Below the pieces are notes generated by a model that made no database searches, had not been told where the DNA came from, and worked only from the letters and a program-made list of their open reading frames with translations. Below, in pieces: positions 1 through 9,154 of a stretch of 64,000 nt of DNA (its first letter is position 1; each line of letters starts with the position of its first letter). This stretch comes from Anianabacter salinae (GTDB lineage: Bacteria; Pseudomonadota; Alphaproteobacteria; Rhodobacterales; Rhodobacteraceae). A program made the translations under genes and the position numbers. The stretch spans positions 310,001-374,000 of the forward strand of contig NZ_JAHQZS010000005.1 of NCBI RefSeq assembly GCF_019061145.1, in the 5' to 3' direction.

Positions 1-1
1 C

Positions 2-1006
2 GCGCTGTCGCGGCAGGGGGATGGGCGGTTTCCCATTGCGGCGGGAGCGCCGGTGGAAGACGACGGCTGCCTGCCTGCCGCAGGGCTCGCCAGTCTTGGC
101 CGCCGCGCGGGGCACCTTCTGCTCGGGCTGGACGGCGCCGTGCCGGGCGCGGACCGTCAGCGGCGCTGGCTGTGGAACGACGACAGGCACCAGGTCTGGA
201 TCGAGGGACCGCACCTGCGCCCCGGTGCGGCGCTGGTCACCTTTCCCTTTGTCTCGGCGGGTGACGGGTTCAACGATCCTGCCTATGCGCAAAGCCTTGC
301 CGTCTCGCGCGGTCTGACGTCGATCCATTTGCGCGCGTCCCGAAACGACTGGTTCCAGACCGACAGTTTTGCCGCGATGGCGCAGGCGATCCGCGCGGCG
401 ATTCCGAACGATACGCGCCTTGTCACCTACGGCAGCAGCATGGGCGGTTTCGGCGCACTTCTGTTTTCCGGGGCGCTGCGGGCCGAGCGGGTGATTGCCA
501 TCGCCCCGCAAGTGTCGATCGACCGCGCCGTGGTTCCGTTCGAAAACCGCTGGAGCCGCGCTGCCGCCGAGATCGGGCCGTTTCGTCACCGGCTGGCCGA
601 CCACGTTGCACGGGACGGGCAAAAGCTGATCCTCTACGATCCGCTTTCCGATGACGCAAAGCACGTCGCGCTGATGCCGAAGGATCGCGGGATCGCGCAT
701 TTGCGCCTGCCGTTCGCGGCGCATCACGTTGGCGAGTATCTCGCCGAGACCAACGCTCTCGAGATGCTGGTGCAGGATGTTCTGGGACAGGGGCCAAAAC
801 CCCGCGCCATCCTGCGCCGGGTCCGGATCAACCGCCGACGAAGCAAGTTCTACTGGCAGGGACGGGCGGATGCGCTGGCCGCGCGGGGCCATCCCATGGC
901 CGAGCATGCCATTGCCCGGCTCGAAGACCTTGGCAGTTCCGACCGAAAACTGCGCACCCTGCGCGAGACCCTTAACAAGACGCGCGGCGCACCCGCCGCA
1001 CACTGA
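2..1006 (+). CDS. alpha/beta-fold hydrolase, 5'-truncated by the window edge
   Basis: The frame is open from the first bases of the window, so the true start lies outside. The visible 334 or so residues carry a nucleophile-elbow motif GSSMGG encoded at 431-448, followed by an Ala/Leu-rich helix, as in serine hydrolases of the alpha/beta fold. A histidine near 'AAHHVGEY' (about 718-740) could complete the triad. The last 70 residues are Arg-rich and not part of the fold. It ends 17 bases before leuD and may be co-transcribed with it. Fold assignment is fairly safe; substrate is unknown. No signal peptide can be judged because the N-terminus is missing. Confidence 0.7.
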   Translation, partial: ALSRQGDGRFPIAAGAPVEDDGCLPAAGLASLGRRAGHLLLGLDGAVPGADRQRRWLWNDDRHQVWIEGPHLRPGAALVTFPFVSAGDGFNDPAYAQSLAVSRGLTSIHLRASRNDWFQTDSFAAMAQAIRAAIPNDTRLVTYGSSMGGFGALLFSGALRAERVIAIAPQVSIDRAVVPFENRWSRAAAEIGPFRHRLADHVARDGQKLILYDPLSDDAKHVALMPKDRGIAHLRLPFAAHHVGEYLAETNALEMLVQDVLGQGPKPRAILRRVRINRRRSKFYWQGRADALAARGHPMAEHAIARLEDLGSSDRKLRTLRETLNKTRGAPAAH

Positions 1007-1023
1007 ACGAAAGAAGGACGGAC

Positions 1024-1629
1024 ATGGAAAAGTTCACCACCCTCACCGGCATTGCGGCGCCCTTGCCGCTGGTCAACATCGACACCGACATGATCATCCC
1101 CAAGCAGTTCCTGAAGACCATCAAGCGGTCGGGGCTGGGGGTGAACCTGTTCGACGAGATGCGGTATGAGCGCGACGGAAGCGAGAAGCCGGATTTCGTG
1201 CTGAACCAGCCTGCTTACCGCGACGCGGAAGTTCTGGTCGCGGGCGAGAATTTCGGCTGCGGGTCGAGCCGGGAACATGCGCCCTGGGCGATCAAGGATT
1301 TCGGCATCCGCTGCGTGATCGCGCCCAGCTTTGCCGACATCTTCTTCAACAACTGCTTCAAGAACGGCATCCTCCCGATCGCGCTGCCGCAAGAGACGGT
1401 CGACATCCTGATGAAGGACGCCGAGAAGGGCGCGAACGCCCGGATGACCGTGGACCTTGAAAACCAGCAGATCACCACCTCGGACGGGCAGATCTTTGCC
1501 TTCGACGTCGATCCGTTCCGCAAGCACTGCCTGATGGAGGGCCTCGACGACATCGGCCTGACGATGGAACGCGCGCCGGACATCGACGCCTACGAAAAGC
1601 GTCTGGCCGCGGAACGCCCCTGGGCCTGA
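1024..1629 (+). CDS. leuD: 3-isopropylmalate dehydratase small subunit
   Basis: This is the swivelling small subunit (201 residues) that pairs with LeuC to isomerise 2-isopropylmalate to 3-isopropylmalate in leucine biosynthesis in the cytoplasm. The hallmark motif [13 protein letters not shown] near residues 78-92 and the N-terminal [16 protein letters not shown] segment are diagnostic, and the length is normal. The start has AAGAAGGACGG just upstream. leuC is not in the window and presumably lies to the left. leuB follows about 4 kb downstream, so the leu genes are close but not contiguous. A small hairpin with 6-bp arms (GCTGCC at 1631-1636, GGCAGC at 1645-1650) sits right after the stop and could end the transcript, though it lacks a T tract. 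Confidence 0.97.
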   Translation: MEKFTTLTGIAAPLPLVNIDTDMIIPKQFLKTIKRSGLGVNLFDEMRYERDGSEKPDFVLNQPAYRDAEVLVAGENFGCGSSREHAPWAIKDFGIRCVIAPSFADIFFNNCFKNGILPIALPQETVDILMKDAEKGANARMTVDLENQQITTSDGQIFAFDVDPFRKHCLMEGLDDIGLTMERAPDIDAYEKRLAAERPWA

Positions 1630-1898
1630 TGCTGCCTTAATTCGGGCAGCGCCACACAAGATATAGCGGCTCCCCGGTCGGGGGGCGCTAACCCACCAAA
1701 GTGTTGATGCAAAGCGGCACCACTTTCCCCCTTAAAAGACGTCCCTGCATTTTCACGCTGCCCCAAAGGCTTGCCGGGGGAAGTGAATGTGGGCAGGATT
1801 GTGACCAATATGAGGCAGTCCGCCAATCCCGGCGGCATCAAATTGGAACAAGGCCGCGGCATCGAATCGCGTCCGTCCAAGTTGAGGGAACGAGAGCG

Positions 1899-2735
1899 GT
1901 GATAACCCGTCTGACAGGTGCGCTTGTGCGCGCGATACTGATGGTATTGCTTGTGGTGATGCCGTCCTTTGCGCTGCCCGGCGTCACGTCGGACACGATG
2001 CAGATCGTGGCGCTTGTCGCGATCTTCGCGGCTGGCCTCATCATCTTCGAATACGGCTCGGTCTACCCCGGCCTGATCGAGTTCCGCGACGCCCCGCCGT
2101 TCAACCGCATCCGGTTCGTGTCGTTGCTCTCGACCGTGTTCGTGCTGACCCTGATCAGCCGGAACAGCATGGACCCGACCGCGCTTGGCTCGTTCTTTCA
2201 GGCGTTCGGCTACAAGATGGCCGGGATCTTCGATTTCCCCTACAGCCCCGTGCGCCTTGTCGTGCTGATGCTGCCCGAGAACACCAGCTACGCGCTGGTT
2301 CAGCAGCTTCGGATCGCCGCCGCGATCGCCTACGTCATCTCGTTGCTGTCGCTTGCCCTGTTCTACTACGTCATCCGCATGCGCCGCTGGCCGGTGCATT
2401 CGGGCACGTTCAACGTCTGGGTGAACCTGCCGACCTTCGATCCGACCGTCGGCGGCGACATCGTGAACCGGCTGACCCGCGATGCGCGCTTTAACATCGT
2501 GTTAGGGTTCCTGATGCCATTCTTCGTCCCGGCGATGACGAAGGCTGCGGGCTCTCTGTTCGGCGTGATCGCCATGGATAACCCGCAGACGATGATCTGG
2601 ATTGTGGCGGCATGGGCATTTCTTCCGGCATCTCTGTTCATGCGCGGCCTCGCGATGAGCCGGATCGCCGCCTTGATCGAGGCAAAGCGGCGCATGAACG
2701 CGCAGGCCACTGGCGCCATGTTGCAGCCTGCCTGA
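1899..2735 (+). CDS. conserved polytopic membrane protein, function unknown
   Basis: A 278-residue hydrophobic protein with about six predicted membrane segments, for example around MVLLVVMPSFAL, IVALVAIFAAGLIIF, VSLLSTVFVLTLI and AYVISLLSLALFYYVI. I recognise no enzymatic motif and do not know the family. I chose the GTG at 1899 because a GAGGGAACGAGAG stretch precedes it and because translation upstream of it is Arg-rich and uncharacteristic; the ATG at 1941 is an alternative. The 3' end overlaps the next open frame, suggesting translational coupling with the secreted endonuclease-like protein that follows. Confidence 0.75.
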   Translation: MITRLTGALVRAILMVLLVVMPSFALPGVTSDTMQIVALVAIFAAGLIIFEYGSVYPGLIEFRDAPPFNRIRFVSLLSTVFVLTLISRNSMDPTALGSFFQAFGYKMAGIFDFPYSPVRLVVLMLPENTSYALVQQLRIAAAIAYVISLLSLALFYYVIRMRRWPVHSGTFNVWVNLPTFDPTVGGDIVNRLTRDARFNIVLGFLMPFFVPAMTKAAGSLFGVIAMDNPQTMIWIVAAWAFLPASLFMRGLAMSRIAALIEAKRRMNAQATGAMLQPA

Positions 2736-3796
2736 TCCTGCTGCTCTGGGCGCCTGCCGCCTGGGGCGAACCGCTTCGCATCGCCACATGGCACACCGAA
2801 CTGACGCGCGATGGCCCGGGTCTGCTTCTGGCGGACATGGCGGATGCGCCCGATGTGGGTGCGGTGGTGGCTGTGCTCGTCCGGGTGCGCCCCGATATCG
2901 TGCTGCTCACCGGGGTCGACTGGGACGCGGGGCTTTTGGCCTTTCGCGCGCTGGCGGACAGGTTGGAGGATGCGGGTCATCCGATGCCGGTGATCCACGC
3001 CGCAGCGCCGAACGCGGGCCTTGCCACTGGGCTGGACATGGATGGCGACGGCCGGGCGGGCACCGCGCGCGACGGTCAGGGATATGGTCGCTTTCACGGG
3101 CATGGGGCCATGGTCGTGTTGTCGCGGCATCCCGTCGATGAAGGTGCATCGCGCGATCTGTCGGCGCTGGTGTGGCGTGATCTGCCGGGTGCAGTCCTGC
3201 CGATGTTCGGCGATGCGCCGTTTCCTTCAGACGCGGCCATCGCTATCCAGCGGTTGTCGTCGGTCGGGCACTGGGACGTCGCGGTCGATACGCCGCAGGG
3301 ACGGGTGCACCTGCTTGCGCTGTCGGCAACGCCGCCTCTGTTCGACGGGGCCGAGGATCGCAACGGGTTGCGAAATGCGGGCGAGGTCGGGCTTTGGGTG
3401 GACTATCTTGAAGGACGGCTGGGCATGGCGCCGCCCGACGGGCCGGTGGTCGTGCTGGGCAACATGAACCTTGATCCGCTGGACGGCGACGGGCGACGCG
3501 GCGCGCTTGACGCGCTGCTTTCGCATCCGCGCCTGCAGGACCCGCAGCCCGGCAGCGACGAGGGCAGGACCCGCGCCGCCGCGCAGGGCGGCGCCAACGC
3601 GGGCCATCGCGGCGATCCGGCGCTCGACACAGCGGACTGGACGGACGTTCCGGGCCCGGGAAACCTGCGCGTCAGTTACATCCTGCCTGACGTGCGCCTC
3701 GGTGTTGCCGACGCCGGGGTCGAATGGACCGCGTCCGACAGCGACGGTGCGCGCCGACATGCCCTAGTCTGGGTCGACCTGGTGCTGGACCCCTAG
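2612..3796 (+). CDS. secreted endonuclease/exonuclease/phosphatase-family protein
   Basis: The protein has the order of motifs of the DNase I-like fold: RIATWHTEL after the signal sequence, a VRPDIVLLTGVDWD strand, and a GNMNLDP motif resembling the metal and phosphate site GDxN of the family. A hydrophobic stretch LILLLWAPAAWG followed by E looks like a signal peptide, so it probably acts outside the cytoplasm. The start is uncertain: the only in-frame ATG is at 2612, deep inside the upstream membrane-protein gene, giving about 40 unlikely N-terminal residues; a non-standard start near 2735 next to the upstream stop would place the signal peptide at the N-terminus. Substrate (nucleic acid, phosphoester) is unknown. 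The 3' end overlaps the convergent SDR gene by 33 bases. Confidence 0.75.
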   Translation: MGISSGISVHARPRDEPDRRLDRGKAAHERAGHWRHVAACLILLLWAPAAWGEPLRIATWHTELTRDGPGLLLADMADAPDVGAVVAVLVRVRPDIVLLTGVDWDAGLLAFRALADRLEDAGHPMPVIHAAAPNAGLATGLDMDGDGRAGTARDGQGYGRFHGHGAMVVLSRHPVDEGASRDLSALVWRDLPGAVLPMFGDAPFPSDAAIAIQRLSSVGHWDVAVDTPQGRVHLLALSATPPLFDGAEDRNGLRNAGEVGLWVDYLEGRLGMAPPDGPVVVLGNMNLDPLDGDGRRGALDALLSHPRLQDPQPGSDEGRTRAAAQGGANAGHRGDPALDTADWTDVPGPGNLRVSYILPDVRLGVADAGVEWTASDSDGARRHALVWVDLVLDP

Positions 3797-4636
3797 GCGC
3801 AGGGCCTCGTCCAGCGGCGTCGCGGGAAAGTCGGGCAGAAGCTCGGTGAACCGTGCGCCGTCCAGTTGGTGAGGGGTGCGCCAGAGATAGCTCATCTCGA
3901 TCAACCCGGGGGCCATCGGAATGAACCGCCGGAACAGGCGCAGCGGCAGCCAGTTGAACCGCGTCAGGCGCGGGGCCTTGCCCGTGACACGACCGATCGC
4001 CTGCGCCAGCTCGCGGCCTGTCAGGGTATAGCCGGGAAAGGTCACGTCCTCCCATTGGGCAAGGCTGTCGCCCTTCTCTGCAAGCTGGACGGCGGCCAAG
4101 GCCATGTCGGGCAGATACGCCCAGGCATGGGGCAGTTCGACCGGGCCCGGATAGACGAGGCGACCCTTGGCCAGATTGGCGATGAGCACCTTGTCGAACC
4201 AGTTGCCACTGGCCTCGGTGTCGATGAAGTCGCCCGCGCGCAGCACCGTCACCTTCAGCCCCGACTCGCGCAGCTCTGTCTCGAACCGCTGCCGCGCAAG
4301 GGAAAGCGAATTCCTCCCGCGCCACGGCGTGTCGGGGGTCAGCACCGGCGGCATGTCGGCGCCGTAGTTGTAGACGTTCCCGGCCTGCAGGATCGGCACA
4401 TCGGCCGCGCGGGCGGCGGCGATCAACTGGCGCGACATCTCGGGCAGGGTCCTTGTCCACTCGTTATAGGGCGGGTTCCAGGCGTTGACGATGATGTCGA
4501 CGCCTTGTGCCGCGCGCATCAGGTCGTCGGTCTTGCGGTCGAAGGATCGGACACGCCACCCGGCGTTCCAGAAGGCCTGCGCGGCATTGCGACCGAACCG
4601 GCCGGACGCGCCGAGGACAAGGGCAGTCTTGGTCAT
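3764..4636 (-). CDS. NAD(P)-dependent epimerase/dehydratase-like (extended SDR)
   Basis: A 290-residue Rossmann-fold protein with the nucleotide-binding glycine motif GASGRFG near the N-terminus and a NVYNYG segment in the position where extended SDRs carry their tyrosine motif. The start at 4636 is preceded by AGGAATGACACG, a plausible ribosome site; an upstream in-frame ATG exists but adds a non-homologous-looking tail. It is divergently arranged with the LysR gene at 4731, with only 94 bases between the starts, which suggests that the LysR protein controls it. The reaction and substrate cannot be deduced. Confidence 0.8.
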   Translation of the reverse strand: MTKTALVLGASGRFGRNAAQAFWNAGWRVRSFDRKTDDLMRAAQGVDIIVNAWNPPYNEWTRTLPEMSRQLIAAARAADVPILQAGNVYNYGADMPPVLTPDTPWRGRNSLSLARQRFETELRESGLKVTVLRAGDFIDTEASGNWFDKVLIANLAKGRLVYPGPVELPHAWAYLPDMALAAVQLAEKGDSLAQWEDVTFPGYTLTGRELAQAIGRVTGKAPRLTRFNWLPLRLFRRFIPMAPGLIEMSYLWRTPHQLDGARFTELLPDFPATPLDEALRLGVQHQVDPD

Positions 4637-4673
4637 CGTGTCATTCCTTTCCTGTGCTGACAGGTCCAATGTC

Positions 4674-4735
4674 GCCATTCACGTTGTTTATGGAATTGCC
4701 AGAATGTGCAGGTCTGCTATTCATCTGTGAATGGC
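4674..4735. promoter_or_regulatory. 9-bp inverted repeat between divergent SDR and LysR genes
   Basis: GCCATTCAC at 4674-4682 and GTGAATGGC at 4727-4735 are perfect inverted copies separated by 44 bases. The right arm overlaps the LysR start codon at 4731. A distant dyad in the shared regulatory region of a LysR gene and its divergent target is a plausible activator/autorepressor site, but looping between such arms is only inference. Confidence 0.4.
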
Positions 4736-5627
4736 AGAGACGCTCAACTCCCTCGACTGGTCGCTGGTCCAGTCCTTTCTCGCCGTCGCCGAGACCGGGT
4801 CTCTGTCGGGGGCCGCGCGCAGGCTGGGCATCAGCCAGCCCACCGTCGGGCGGCAGGTGCTGGCGATGGAAGAGGCGCTGGGCGCCACCCTGTTCCACCG
4901 CCAGCCGCGCGGCATGGCGTTGTCCGATACCGGCGCCGCGCTGCTGATCCCGGCGCGCGCAATGCAAGAGGCGGCGGGCCAAATGGCATTGGCCGCCGCC
5001 GGCGGCGACGCCGCGCTGTCGGGCACCGTGCGGATCACCGCAAGCCTGATCGTGTCGCACTATCACCTGCCCGAGATCCTTGAGGACCTGAAGCGTGACC
5101 ATCCCCGGATCGAGATCGAGCTTGTGCCGTCGGACACCACCGAGAACCTGCTGTTCCGCGAGGCCGACATCGCGCTGCGCATGTACCGGCCCACCCAGCT
5201 GGACATGGTCACCCGTCATGTCGGGGACATCGCGCTTGGGATATTCGCGGCGCGCAGCTACCTCGACCGCCACGGACGACCTGAGACCACGCAGGATTTC
5301 ACGCGCCACCAGGTTATCGGCGGCGACCGCAACGACGAGATCCTGACAGGCCTGCGCGCTGTCGGCATCGACGTGGGCCGGTCATTCTTCGGGCTGCGCT
5401 GTGACAATTACGCCGTCGCCTGGGAACTGGTGCGCGCGGGGGTCGGCATCGGGTTCGGGCAGGTGATCATGGGGCGCAAGGACCCGGCGGTGGAACAGAT
5501 CCTGCCGCAGGTAGCGCTGCCCGTCCTGCCGCTTTGGTTGACCGCGCATGAACGGGTGCGCCGGGTGCCGCGTGTCGCCCTTGTGTGGGACAGGCTGGCG
5601 GACCGGCTGGGCGCGCTGGTTTCTTGA
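4731..5627 (+). CDS. LysR-family transcriptional regulator
   Basis: A 298-residue protein with the standard LysR layout: an N-terminal winged helix ([28 protein letters not shown], residues about 13-42) and a substrate-binding effector domain. It is divergent from the SDR-type gene ending at 3764, the classic arrangement for a LysR regulator and its target. The start codon at 4731 lies within the right arm of an inverted repeat, which suggests autoregulation. The inducer is unknown. It stops 59 bases before leuB, so readthrough into leuB is possible, but nothing suggests that it regulates leucine synthesis. Confidence 0.92.
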   Translation: MAETLNSLDWSLVQSFLAVAETGSLSGAARRLGISQPTVGRQVLAMEEALGATLFHRQPRGMALSDTGAALLIPARAMQEAAGQMALAAAGGDAALSGTVRITASLIVSHYHLPEILEDLKRDHPRIEIELVPSDTTENLLFREADIALRMYRPTQLDMVTRHVGDIALGIFAARSYLDRHGRPETTQDFTRHQVIGGDRNDEILTGLRAVGIDVGRSFFGLRCDNYAVAWELVRAGVGIGFGQVIMGRKDPAVEQILPQVALPVLPLWLTAHERVRRVPRVALVWDRLADRLGALVS

Positions 5628-5686
5628 CCGCCCCCGGGGGCCGGGATAGTCCGAACGGCGACGCATTGCAGCACGAGGAAACCGCC

Positions 5687-6796
5687 ATGTCGAACCCGTC
5701 CCTTCTTGTCCTTGCCGGTGACGGCATCGGCCCCGAAGTCATGGCCGAGGTGGTGAAGATCATCGGCTGGTACGGCGACAAGCGCGGGCTGCACTTCGCC
5801 GTCGAGCATGATCTGGTCGGCGGCTGCGCCTATGACGCCCACGGCACACCGCTGACCGATGCGACGATGGCCAAGGCGCAGGCAGCGGATGCCGTTCTTC
5901 TGGGTGCCGTCGGCGGGCCGAAATACGACAGCCTCGATTTCAGCGTGAAGCCCGAGCGCGGGCTCTTGCGCCTGCGCAAGGAGATGGACCTCTACGCCAA
6001 CCTGCGCCCCGCGCAGTGCTTTGACGCGCTGGCGGATTTCTCGTCGCTGAAAAAGGACGTGGTGGCGGGTCTCGACATCATGATCGTGCGCGAGTTGACC
6101 AGCGGCGTCTATTTTGGCGAGCCGCGCGGCATCTTCAAGGAAGGCAACGAGCGCGTCGGCATCAACACCCAGCGCTACACCGAATCCGAGATCGCCCGCG
6201 TCGCACGGTCCGCCTTCGAGCTGGCGCGCCGGCGTGGCAACAAGGTCTGCTCGATGGAGAAGGCCAACGTGATGGAATCGGGCATCCTGTGGCGCGATGT
6301 CGTGACCGAGGTGCATCAGGCGGAATACGCCGATGTCGAGCTGTCGCACATGTATGCCGACGCGGGCGCGATGCAGCTGACCCGCTGGCCGAAACAGTTC
6401 GACGTGATCGTCACCGACAACCTGTTCGGCGACCTGTTGTCCGACCTTGCCGCGATGCTGACCGGATCGCTGGGCATGTTGCCGTCGGCGTCGCTGGGCG
6501 CGCCGATGGAAAACGGCCGCCCCAAGGCGCTGTACGAGCCGGTGCACGGCTCCGCACCCGACATCGCGGGGCAGGGTAAGGCGAACCCGATCGCCTGCGT
6601 ACTGAGCTTTGCGATGGCGCTGCGCTACAGCTTCGATCAGGGCGACGAGGCGGCACGTCTGGAAAAGGCGGTCGAGCAGGTTCTCGCAGACGGCGTGCGC
6701 ACGGCGGATCTTCTGGGCGAGGATGGACGCACGCCGGTCTCGACGTCCCAGATGGGCGATGCCATCGTCGCGGCACTCGACGCCTCGCTGACCTGA
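5687..6796 (+). CDS. leuB: 3-isopropylmalate dehydrogenase
   Basis: The 369-residue enzyme oxidises and decarboxylates 3-isopropylmalate to 2-oxoisocaproate with NAD+ in leucine synthesis. Diagnostic stretches include [12 protein letters not shown] at the N-terminus, [13 protein letters not shown], the metal-binding region [16 protein letters not shown], and [13 protein letters not shown] near the C-terminus. The ATG at 5687 is preceded by GAGGAAACCGCC; longer open frame upstream is not coding-like. Together with leuD 4 kb upstream and asd downstream on the opposite strand it forms a loose amino-acid biosynthesis neighbourhood. Confidence 0.98.
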   Translation: MSNPSLLVLAGDGIGPEVMAEVVKIIGWYGDKRGLHFAVEHDLVGGCAYDAHGTPLTDATMAKAQAADAVLLGAVGGPKYDSLDFSVKPERGLLRLRKEMDLYANLRPAQCFDALADFSSLKKDVVAGLDIMIVRELTSGVYFGEPRGIFKEGNERVGINTQRYTESEIARVARSAFELARRRGNKVCSMEKANVMESGILWRDVVTEVHQAEYADVELSHMYADAGAMQLTRWPKQFDVIVTDNLFGDLLSDLAAMLTGSLGMLPSASLGAPMENGRPKALYEPVHGSAPDIAGQGKANPIACVLSFAMALRYSFDQGDEAARLEKAVEQVLADGVRTADLLGEDGRTPVSTSQMGDAIVAALDASLT

Positions 6797-6820
6797 GGCG
6801 TCCCTACCACGGAGGCCGAC

Positions 6821-7780
6821 ATGGCCGACAAACCGCGCAGCGGCGTTCTGTTCGCGCTGGGGGCTTTCGGGTTCTTCGCGACGCATGACGCGCTGGTCAA
6901 GGCGCTGGGGGCGGGCTATTCGCCGTTCCAGGTGATGTTCTTCGCCATGGTCTTCGGGTTTCCGCTGATCGCCATCATGCTCATCAGCGACCCGCAAGCG
7001 GGCACGCTGCGCCCGGTCAACCTGCGCTGGATGCTGATCCGCACCGTGCTGGGCGTGACGGTGGGCCTGACCGCCTTTACCGCCTTTGCGCTGCTGCCGC
7101 TGGCACAGGTCTACGCGATCATCTTCGCGCAGCCCCTCATCATCACCGCGCTGTCGGTCCCGGTCCTGGGGGAAAAGGTCGGCCCATATCGCTGGGCCGC
7201 GATCTTTGTTGGCCTCTGCGGTGTGCTGATCGTGATCCGTCCGGGGTCGGCGCCCCTGGGGATGGGGCATCTGGCGGCGGTGATCGCGTCCATTGGCGGC
7301 GCGCTGGTGGCGGTGATCCTGCGCAAGTTCGGATCGTCCGAACGCTCGGCGGTGCTGATTCTCTACCCGATGATCGGCAACTTCATCCTTGCAGGCGCGG
7401 TGCTGGGCTTTGTCTACCGCCCAATGCCGCTGTTCGACCTTGGCCTGTCGGCGGCGCTGGCGCTTTGCGCTTTCGTCGCCTCGCTGTGCATGATCCTGGC
7501 CTACCGCTACGCGCCCGCTGCGATCGTGTCACCGATGCAGTATTCCCAGATCCTGTGGGCGGCGGTCTATGGCGCGGTGTTCTTTGCCGAGTATCCCGAC
7601 ACATGGACCATCGTCGGCTCTGCCGTGATCATCGCAAGCGGCCTGTTCATCGTCGCGCGCGAGACGGGAGGCGGGCGGTCCGTCATCCGCCCGATCACCA
7701 CGGCGCGGCTGCTGCGGGGCGATACCGTCGCCGCGTTGCGGCTCGATTCGTTCCTCAAGCGGTCGCCGCGCCGCAAGTGA
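6821..7780 (+). CDS. DMT-superfamily (EamA) transporter
   Basis: A 319-residue protein with about ten hydrophobic segments arranged as two EamA-like halves, starting GVLFALGAFGFFATHDALVKALG, as in drug/metabolite transporters. The second half contains MILAYRYAPAAIVSPMQYSQILWA, a typical EamA region. It follows leuB by 24 bases and has a GGAGGCCGAC ribosome site, so it is probably co-transcribed with leuB. It may be a metabolite or amino-acid exporter, but the substrate is not readable. A hairpin terminator follows its stop codon. Confidence 0.88.
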   Translation: MADKPRSGVLFALGAFGFFATHDALVKALGAGYSPFQVMFFAMVFGFPLIAIMLISDPQAGTLRPVNLRWMLIRTVLGVTVGLTAFTAFALLPLAQVYAIIFAQPLIITALSVPVLGEKVGPYRWAAIFVGLCGVLIVIRPGSAPLGMGHLAAVIASIGGALVAVILRKFGSSERSAVLILYPMIGNFILAGAVLGFVYRPMPLFDLGLSAALALCAFVASLCMILAYRYAPAAIVSPMQYSQILWAAVYGAVFFAEYPDTWTIVGSAVIIASGLFIVARETGGGRSVIRPITTARLLRGDTVAALRLDSFLKRSPRRK

Positions 7781-7792
7781 CGGCACGAGAAC

Positions 7793-7820
7793 GGCCGCGC
7801 CCGGCGGGACGCGGCCCTTT
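7793..7820 (+). terminator. hairpin terminator after the EamA transporter
   Basis: GGCCGCG (7793-7799) pairs with CGCGGCC (7810-7816) around a C/G-rich loop that can pair further, and is followed by a short CTTT run. It lies 12 bases after the stop codon of the transporter. Confidence 0.6.
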
Positions 7821-7838
7821 CACGTGGTGCCGTTGGTT

Positions 7839-7913
7839 TCAGCCAAATCCGACGTAGGACAGGATGGCAAGGACGATGACGACGAGCCCGACGATGTAGA
7901 TGATCTGGTTCAT
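7839..7913 (-). CDS. 24-residue single-span membrane microprotein
   Basis: An open frame of 25 codons encodes MNQIIYIVGLVVIVLAILSY plus VGFG: a short polar N-terminus followed by one continuous transmembrane helix. The ATG at 7913 is preceded by AGAAAGGCACGCC, a reasonable ribosome site. I believe similar very short proteins beginning MNQIIYIVG occur in related genomes, but this is recollection and not a search. It sits alone between the transporter terminator and the asd terminator, so it must have its own promoter. Function is unknown. Confidence 0.65.
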   Translation of the reverse strand: MNQIIYIVGLVVIVLAILSYVGFG

Positions 7914-8016
7914 GGCGTGCCTTTCTGCCCCTCACGGGGAGTTGAGTTCGCCCTGTCAACGGGTCAAAGGCCCGCCGGTTCCCCGCAAGATATCCGCAAC
8001 CAGGCCGCAAGACGCA

Positions 8017-8040
8017 AAACGCCGCCCGAAGGCGGCGTTT
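8017..8040 (-). terminator. intrinsic terminator of asd
   Basis: AAACGCCGCC (8017-8026), a CGAA loop and GGCGGCGTTT (8031-8040) form a perfect 10-bp stem. Read on the minus strand it has a TTCG tetraloop and ends in a T run, and it lies 25 bases past the asd stop codon. Confidence 0.85.
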
Positions 8041-8065
8041 CCAGTGGCTTGCGAGGCGCCCCGCG

Positions 8066-9088
8066 TCAGCCCTTCTTGAGAACCTTCTGGCCCAGAAGCT
8101 CGGCGATCTGCACTGCGTTCAGGGCAGCGCCCTTGCGCAGGTTGTCCGACACGATCCAAAGGTTCAGGCCGTTGTCGATGGTCGAATCCTGACGGATGCG
8201 GCTGACATAGGTGGCGTAGTCGCCGACGCAGTCGATCGGCGTCGCGTAGCCACCGGGTTCACGCTTGTCGAGCACCATGATCCCGGGGGCCTCGCGCAGG
8301 ATGTCGCGCGCCTCGTCCTCGTCGAGATGTTCCTCGAACTCGATGTTGACAGCCTCGGCATGGCCGACAAAGACCGGCACCCGCACGCAAGTCGCCGTGA
8401 CCTTGATCGAGGCATCGACGATCTTCTTGGTCTCGACGACCATCTTCCATTCTTCCTTGGTCGAGCCGTCTTCCATGAAGACGTCGATCTGAGGAATCAC
8501 GTTGAACGCGATCTGGGTCTGGAACGTCTTGGGCGGCACTTCGGACGTGGGGTTATAGATGGATTTCGTCTGGTCCCACAGCTCGTCCATGCCGTCCTTG
8601 CCCGCGCCCGACACCGACTGGTAGGTCGACACCACGACGCGCTTGATCTTCGCGCGGTCATGCAGCGGCTTGAGCGCGACGACCATCTGCGCGGTCGAGC
8701 AGTTGGGGTTGGCGATGATGTTCTTCTTGGAATAGCCGTGAATCGCGTCGGCGTTGCACTCGGGCACGATCAGCGGAACGTCGGGATCGTAGCGATAGAG
8801 CGACGAGTTGTCGATCACCACGCAGCCCGCCTTGGCCGCCTTGGGGGCGTATTCCTTGGTCGCGTCCGAGCCGATGGCGAACAGCGCCATGTCCCAGCCG
8901 GTGAAATCGAATGTCGCAAGATCCTGGGTCTTCAGTGTCTTGTCGCCAAAGCTGACCTCGGTTCCCAGCGACCGGCGCGACGCCAGAACGGCGATCTCGT
9001 CGACGGGGAACTGGCGCTCGGCCAGGATGTTCAGCATTTCGCGGCCCACGTTGCCCGTGGCGCCGGCGACGACGACTTTGTAGCCCAT
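8066..9088 (-). CDS. asd: aspartate-semialdehyde dehydrogenase
   Basis: The 340-residue enzyme reduces aspartyl phosphate to aspartate semialdehyde with NADPH, the branch point to lysine, threonine and methionine. It shows the N-terminal nucleotide motif VAGATGNVGREML, the catalytic cysteine in ANPNCSTAQ (Cys130), and YQSVSGAGKDGMDEL further on. Length is normal. The start is preceded by CAGGAGACCCAA. It is transcribed as a single gene, followed by its own terminator at 8017-8040, and lies just downstream of the MFS gene with a gap of 66 bases on the same strand. Confidence 0.98.
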   Translation of the reverse strand: MGYKVVVAGATGNVGREMLNILAERQFPVDEIAVLASRRSLGTEVSFGDKTLKTQDLATFDFTGWDMALFAIGSDATKEYAPKAAKAGCVVIDNSSLYRYDPDVPLIVPECNADAIHGYSKKNIIANPNCSTAQMVVALKPLHDRAKIKRVVVSTYQSVSGAGKDGMDELWDQTKSIYNPTSEVPPKTFQTQIAFNVIPQIDVFMEDGSTKEEWKMVVETKKIVDASIKVTATCVRVPVFVGHAEAVNIEFEEHLDEDEARDILREAPGIMVLDKREPGGYATPIDCVGDYATYVSRIRQDSTIDNGLNLWIVSDNLRKGAALNAVQIAELLGQKVLKKG

Positions 9089-9154
9089 TTGGGTCTCCTG
9101 TTGTCTCGTTCGGGACGCGGCCTTCTAGCGTAGCAACCGCGCAGGCGAAAGGGG

